A stretch of DNA of 64,000 nt from contig OZ316898.1 of assembly GCA_973895155.1 (NCBI GenBank), positions 13,020,001 through 13,084,000 on the forward strand, written 5' to 3'. The notes under the pieces were generated by a model, which saw nothing but the letters and a program-made list of their open reading frames with translations, did no database searches and was not told where the DNA came from. The first letter of the stretch is position 1. Every line of letters begins with the position of its first letter. Shown in pieces: positions 59,291 through 64,000 of this stretch. The stretch is from Marsupella aquatica. Taxonomy: Eukaryota; Marchantiophyta. Position numbers and translations under genes: made by a program.

Positions 59291-61600
59291 GGACACATGT
59301 CAATTTTTAATTGGTCCATGTGGCACTTCCTTATGTAAATAGGTTGTAGGGTTTAGGGGCAAAATGGGGGTTGGGTGGTGGGTTTGAGGGATAATTTTGA
59401 ATTGTGTGGGCGGGAGATGGATCATGAGAGGGAGGGGACGGTAGGAAGTGTCGGTGCCTTTAGGGCCATGCATTACAATACAATGGCCGGGCCCTCAATT
59501 CCTCTCAAGAGCCGTTTGAATTGTTTGCCCAATTTGCGAGGCCATCGATCCATCCCCCGCATCCAATGGTGTAGGGTTGCTTGTCCGTTTAGGGCTAAGT
59601 GGGACTGTTGGAGAGGGACGATTGCGCTTTGTGAAGGGTAGCGATTGCACAGGGTGAGCCGCGGACCACGGGCTGGGTGCTGCCTCGATCTTTTTTGAAG
59701 GAAATGCAAAATTTGGGGTGTTGCGGCCGGGGTTGTGGCCATGATCAATGTGAGCTAAGGTGAGGGTCTGGGTATTGCTTCGAGTTTTTTTGAAGGAAAT
59801 GCTTACACACAAGATGGGCATTGTGGCTCTATTGATCAAACTTAGGTGGAAGTTGTGATTGTGATCAGCTGCGAGTGTGATCAGCTGCGAGTGGGATGAG
59901 CTGCGAGTTTGATCAGCTGAAGTCATTTTGGGAGTGAAAGTGATCCGGTGATAGTGGGCGATAGTGGGCGATCGGGCGATGCGGGTAATCTGTGTTGTCG
60001 TGATTACAGTGAAATTGATTGGGCGAGTACTGTGGGCACTGCAAGTGAGATCAAGCAAGTCTAAGGAGTTGCTTTGCATTATGGGCTGCGGGTGAGCTAC
60101 TGGGTATTGCGGCTGCGATTGAGAGCTTGGGCAATGTGTTTGTGACAAATGCTGCTGATTGAATGAGATCGGGGTGCGTTGTTGCTACATTTGAAGACCT
60201 TGTCAGGGCGCATGAGCTGCTACTGCGATTGAGTGAGGTGCTGTTGCGATTGAGTGATTGAAGGTCGGGTGATCAGTCTGCTCTTGCTTTGCGATTGAGT
60301 CATGATTTGCTGCTGCTGCAACTGAGTGGAGGTTGGGGTGTGCTGCTACGCTGCGCTACTGGCACATCCGCAGCAAATCAAGATTGAGTGGAGGTCAGGG
60401 TGTGCTGCATTGCTGGCTGCAATCAAGTTGGGTGAAGGTCGATTGAGTTTCTACAGACAGTTGAGATTGAGATAAGCTGCGCTGTGTTGCTGGCTGCAAA
60501 CGAGTTCATAGAAGGTGTGGTCGAGTGGTTTGTTGGCGCTGCACTGTCACTGGCTGCAATTGAAGAAGCACAAGTGAGCTGCCTGATCAAGCTCAGCTCA
60601 GGTGACTGCATCTGGTGGAGTTCTTGCTCACTTCCCGGCTACTTTGATTTCATTCGCTTAGACTACACTCTAATCGATGCTTGGTTTATTTGCTAGATAG
60701 TGTTGTAATCTTTGTGTCGCTTTTGATCTCGGGTTCCCTTTGGTTGGTCTGGGAGAGTTCAAGCGAATATCAGCTGAAATGTGCTGTCATGTTTACCTTT
60801 CTGATGCGCAAAGTGACAGCCATCTCTGCCCTACGCAACCACTTTGCTTGCAGGGATTGAGCCCTACATACTGTCAACTTGCTCCTCAATCTTGTTTTGT
60901 TTACAAGCCAGCTATTTTGATTTGACTACTCTAGTGCAAGACAATGCAGTGTCCAGTGCTCTCAAATAATCCATAATATATTTACCTCCCCCTCTTTTGC
61001 AAGCAGATTTGTCTGCGGACCTGCTTGCAAGGATTGATTGATGGCTTAACACTCTAGATATTGAAGTGAAAAGAAATAGTACTTTTTCCATTATTCAACC
61101 GAAGGAAGAATCTAATAAGAATTAGATTACTTGCTGAAAATCAGTCGAGAAACAAAAGCTTTAACTGACATTCAGTTGGCATTAATTCTGTTGTGTAGCT
61201 TGTTCAAGAAGAGGACAGTGTTGCTTGTCTCCCGACTTGTCTAGGATCTTTGTAAGTCTAGAACCTGGAACCAATTCTTGCAAAGGTATGTTAAGTTCTG
61301 GCTCTTGAGTTCACAATGTTATTTCTTGGTTTATGCTCAGTTCTCCATGACACTGTAATTGTTTACTGTATGTAAAGCTCTTTTGTATTCCTTCTTCTTC
61401 TGTTCAGTTTGGTCTTAGTTATTGGATGTTGCATGGTATATATTCATTTACCTTTCTTAATTCCTTTATTTATGTATTAAGTCTTGTGTTTGCTCTCGAC
61501 CAGGGGATGTATTTCCACCGGGAATGAACCTGGCCTTAGTTACACTCCTCGAATTCAGTGACCTACATTCTGATAAGTTAATATGTTTTGAACTCTTCGT
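59291..61600. other. Intergenic DNA with degenerate short repeats
   Basis: 59850-60480 contains many irregular copies of GATCAGCTGCGAGTG-like and GCTGCGATTGAGTG-like text. Open frames here translate to repeats without domains. From about 61000 it may hold non-coding 5' sequence of the PHD pseudogene. Confidence 0.45.
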
Positions 61601-61603
61601 GCA

Positions 61604-62790
61604 GGATGGATTGGTTTCCAGATTGGTTTAAGGTGTAGGGGAAGCATCTCATAAGCTTCAGCAATATATACGTTCAGACCCAAAATTTGTGGAGGGAGCA
61701 GACAATCAAGGTAACTATGCTTATATTCAGGATGCTCAATTTGTAGTTGCACCAATAACTATGAATGTGTTGTTCAATGTTGAATGGATATCAAGCCAGG
61801 GTTGAAAATTGGATGCTGAGTAAATGGAGCATTTGTTGTGCAGAGGTAAATTACCATCAGGCAAGCTGAGATGGCTTTGGATGTGCCACAGATTGACATA
61901 TTTTCCCATAAGGAGCACCACCGCATGGATCCCCCTTGCTGTTTCTTTTGTGATGAGACAGATGATTTTCGTATTTTGTGATGGTCCTTGTAGTAGATAT
62001 TTTCACTTTGTTGGTGGAGAAGGTATACAGGGGGCCATTTGCACTCCTGTCACATTGCCTGAAAACAATGACTGGAGGGCACCCTGGGTTTGTCAATTGT
62101 GTGCTACCGGCAGAGCTAGATGCTTTGCTTGTGGACTCATTGGCAGATTTGAAAATCCCACAACAGAAGAATCTCTTGTGCTCCACTGTGCCCACCCTCA
62201 TTGCTTTTCTCATTACCACCCTGGCTGCCTTAGGGTGCTACTTATGGTTGGGGCACTGCCTCAGAGGTCTCATCCAACAAGTCCTAAGAACCTAATGTGC
62301 CCAAGGCATTTTTGTGACTACTGTAAAGTCTACAAGGATGGGATTAAAGATTTTGTACAGTGTCGTAGATGCCCTCATAGTTGGTGTCATGATGAGACCC
62401 CTGGCTCGGGGGTTTCACTTCCACAAAAATGACATATCACGTGCGACGAAGGATAGGGTCATTTTATTGGTTGTAAGGGAAGACTTAAGAATTTTTGTAG
62501 AAGAACAATAGGGTCTTTTAAATTCAATTGTGAGACTTATAAGAACATTAGGGCCTTTTTAATTCAATTTTTGGAATATTCCAAGAATATTCCAACTTTA
62601 TAGGGGTTAAAAAATAATATTTTTTCTTACATTTTAGGGGGTCCAAGGCCTAAAAACGTCGCAGGTGATGGGGAGGTCCCCATGTAGTGAGACCCCCGAG
62701 ACCCCTGGGGGGGTGAATTGGTTCCTGTGCAGCCTCATACCTCTTAGAGGCTATCAGAATATTGTTAGAATTGCTTTGGTAAAGGCCTTA
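61604..62790 (+). pseudogene. EDM2-like double-PHD zinc finger gene, broken
   Basis: EDM2-type proteins are plant chromatin regulators that read histone marks through tandem PHD fingers. The first finger runs from about 61940 (CCFFCDETDD) to 62100 (WVCQLC). It needs a one-base frameshift in the T-rich stretch near 61965-61975 to reach FCDGPCSRYFHF. The second part follows without a break: RCFACGLIGR, LVLHCAHPHCFSHYHPGCLR, LMCPRHFCDYCKVYKDGIKD and FVQCRRCPHSWC. Directly after CHDETPG the frame runs into a MITE (62405-62700). Upstream, an open stretch at about 61643-61803 (QQYIRSDPKFVEGADN...) may be part of the same gene but has no recognisable domain. SET or methyltransferase parts are absent. 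Family assignment rests on the C-x2-C spacing and CRRCP text. Confidence 0.7.
62405..62700 (+). mobile_element. MITE copy 2 (296 bp), inserted in the PHD pseudogene
   Basis: Terminal inverted repeats CTCGGGGGTTTCACT and AGTGAGACCCCCGAG (one mismatch in 15). Perfect 8-bp target duplication ACCCCTGG at 62397-62404 and 62701-62708. No ORF. 8-bp duplications point to a hAT- or P-like transposase acting in trans. Confidence 0.95.
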
Positions 62791-62960
62791 TATAGCTGAG
62801 TAATCACATGTGAACAATGATAATTTTGTTTTTGTTGGTGTCCTAATTTGGACATCAAAAGCTTATTTGAACTATTTTGGAGTAATTATCTCTAATACTC
62901 TTCTATTGTTTTGTTCTTTGTGCTATATGGCAGGTTCAGTCTATATGGGAGGTTCTTTAT

Positions 62961-63625
62961 CCCTGGGCCCCCAGCCTTTGTAAACTAAAGAGGTATACGT
63001 GCGTACACCCCCCTCCTTAGTACCCCTTATTATTTTTGGAAGCCTATAAAAATTTCTCTTGTTATTCTTAAAAACTTAATTTTGGAGAATAAATCTGCCC
63101 CTTTGAGATATTATAATTTCACATTTTACACCATTTATGAAAGCCTTGAAAAGTTATAAATTCATCATTTGCACACAGTTCTAAAACTGACGGGAGTGTT
63201 TTGGAAGGGTTTTGGGTACATACATTTTTGTGTTCGTGACCCTTTAACCCCAAACTTCAACTTTGGGGCATTTTTGAACCACACGACAGGGTAGTCAGGG
63301 TTCAAAAGCTCCAAAGTCCTAAACTACTTTGAATCATAGATGTTGCAAGCATAATTATATGTCATATACACATGTTCCAATAAAGGGTGGTCACAAGGAC
63401 CAATCCTATTGTGACGCGTGTCACATCCATATTACATCACCTCTTGAAGCATATTAACTTGGGCAACATTTATATAAGCCTATATTAGTTAGAAAGGGTT
63501 CTTTGAATAAAACCATCCCTTGATATTTCTAAGCCAATTATAAAAATTAATCTCAAATCAGATTTTTTGCACCCTTCATCCGTTCGCACGTCCAACCCAT
63601 TATTAATAATGCTGGGGGCCCAGGG
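62961..63625 (+). mobile_element. Non-autonomous hAT-like element (665 bp)
   Basis: Perfect 15-bp terminal inverted repeats: CCCTGGGCCCCCAGC at 62961-62975 and its inverse at 63611-63625. Perfect 8-bp target duplication TTCTTTAT at 62953-62960 and 63626-63633. A second inverted pair, ACGTGCG, sits about 35 bases inside each end. No transposase is encoded. The perfect termini and duplication suggest a fairly recent insertion. Confidence 0.95.
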
Positions 63626-63692
63626 TTCTTTATGTGACTGTGATTGTATTTAGAACCCTTGATTACTCTCTAACTTGAACAAATTGATTGAA

Positions 63693-64000
63693 ATGGCTAC
63701 CCAGTTTGTAAAATTACTTCACAAAAAGAGGGATGTGGTGACTGATGGGAAAGATGAAGAACCTATAGCTGTGTTGGCCTTCAAAGAAGGACAAACTTTA
63801 GCTGATTTTCGAAATCGAATTCCTGATTTGGTTGATTTTGATTTTGATTTCTGGGATTATAGGCTTCCTGGTCGTATGAAGGTCAAGAGTGAGAAAATGA
63901 CTGAGCTGTCTGAATTGGATGGAAAAGTTGTTGTCATTGAACAAATTGGATCCTTGCCTAGTGCTAGGACAGATTTTCCATCAGTTTCTGCTGCTGTCAT
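63693..64000 (+). CDS. Unrecognised ORF, runs off the window end
   Basis: The ATG at 63693 opens 102 codons without a stop to the window edge. It starts MATQFVKLLHKKRDVV and continues with FKEGQTLADFRNRIPD, DFDFDFWDYRLPG and KVKSEKMTELSELDGKVVVI. The alternation of charged and hydrophobic residues and the 'EGQTLADFRNRI' segment would suit a ubiquitin-like or PB1-like N-terminal fold, as in some multidomain repeat or Crinkler-type proteins, but this is a guess from pattern only. It begins 60 bases after the 665-bp hAT-like element and its target duplicate. No function assigned. Confidence 0.5.
   Translation, partial: MATQFVKLLHKKRDVVTDGKDEEPIAVLAFKEGQTLADFRNRIPDLVDFDFDFWDYRLPGRMKVKSEKMTELSELDGKVVVIEQIGSLPSARTDFPSVSAAV

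Noticed and set aside
59495-60148. 217-codon minus-strand ORF
   Set aside because: Composition follows the local degenerate repeats, no recognisable motif, and no ATG context or splice signals.

Overview
Nuclear DNA of a land plant. The genes have GT-AG introns, a plastid-type transaldolase, a plant-type AMSH deubiquitinase, a U2A' splicing factor and a plant-only coiled-coil family (At4g15545-like). The retroelements use the plant Copia primer site for initiator tRNA-Met. The sparse genes, several of them intronless, the F-box/kelch-like gene and the mix of Copia and non-LTR elements suggest a bryophyte, perhaps a moss. The species cannot be fixed from the sequence alone.

Layout. 1-3.7 kb: a broken non-LTR retrotransposon with reverse transcriptase and a probable restriction-like endonuclease. 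4.5-5.1 kb: an 84-bp tandem array. 6.8-13.1 kb: a complete but dead Copia element with 345-bp LTRs and a 5-bp target duplication, followed by a related solo LTR. 13.9-14.6 kb: a non-autonomous element carrying a calmodulin-like EF-hand fragment. 15.2-16.6 kb: transaldolase. 21.4-24.1 kb: U2A' (minus strand, seven exons). 24.9-27.0 kb: a higher-order satellite with telomere-like motifs. 29.8-34.5 kb: AMSH (14 exons). 36.0-36.7 kb: a second EF-hand-carrying element. 38.7-39.4 kb: a roughly 64-bp minisatellite. 41.0-42.2 kb: coiled-coil gene. 46.5-47.1 kb: GNAT acetyltransferase. 49.7-51.2 kb: a third, inverted member of the element family with a different interior. 53.3-54.5 kb: F-box gene. 56.2-63.6 kb: a small-transposon zone with two copies of a 294-296 bp MITE, a Copia RNase H relic, an EDM2-like double-PHD pseudogene split by a MITE, and a 665-bp hAT-like element. 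The window ends inside an open reading frame that I do not recognise.

The genes are ordinary housekeeping or regulatory genes and do not form a pathway or cluster. Most of the interest lies in the mobile DNA. Three insertions have exact target duplications (two LTR insertions and the 665-bp element), and a MITE with an exact 8-bp duplication interrupts a PHD gene. One non-autonomous family appears to have picked up part of a calmodulin-like gene. I found no self-contained new multi-gene system. All exon borders and domain calls were made by reading the sequence by eye.
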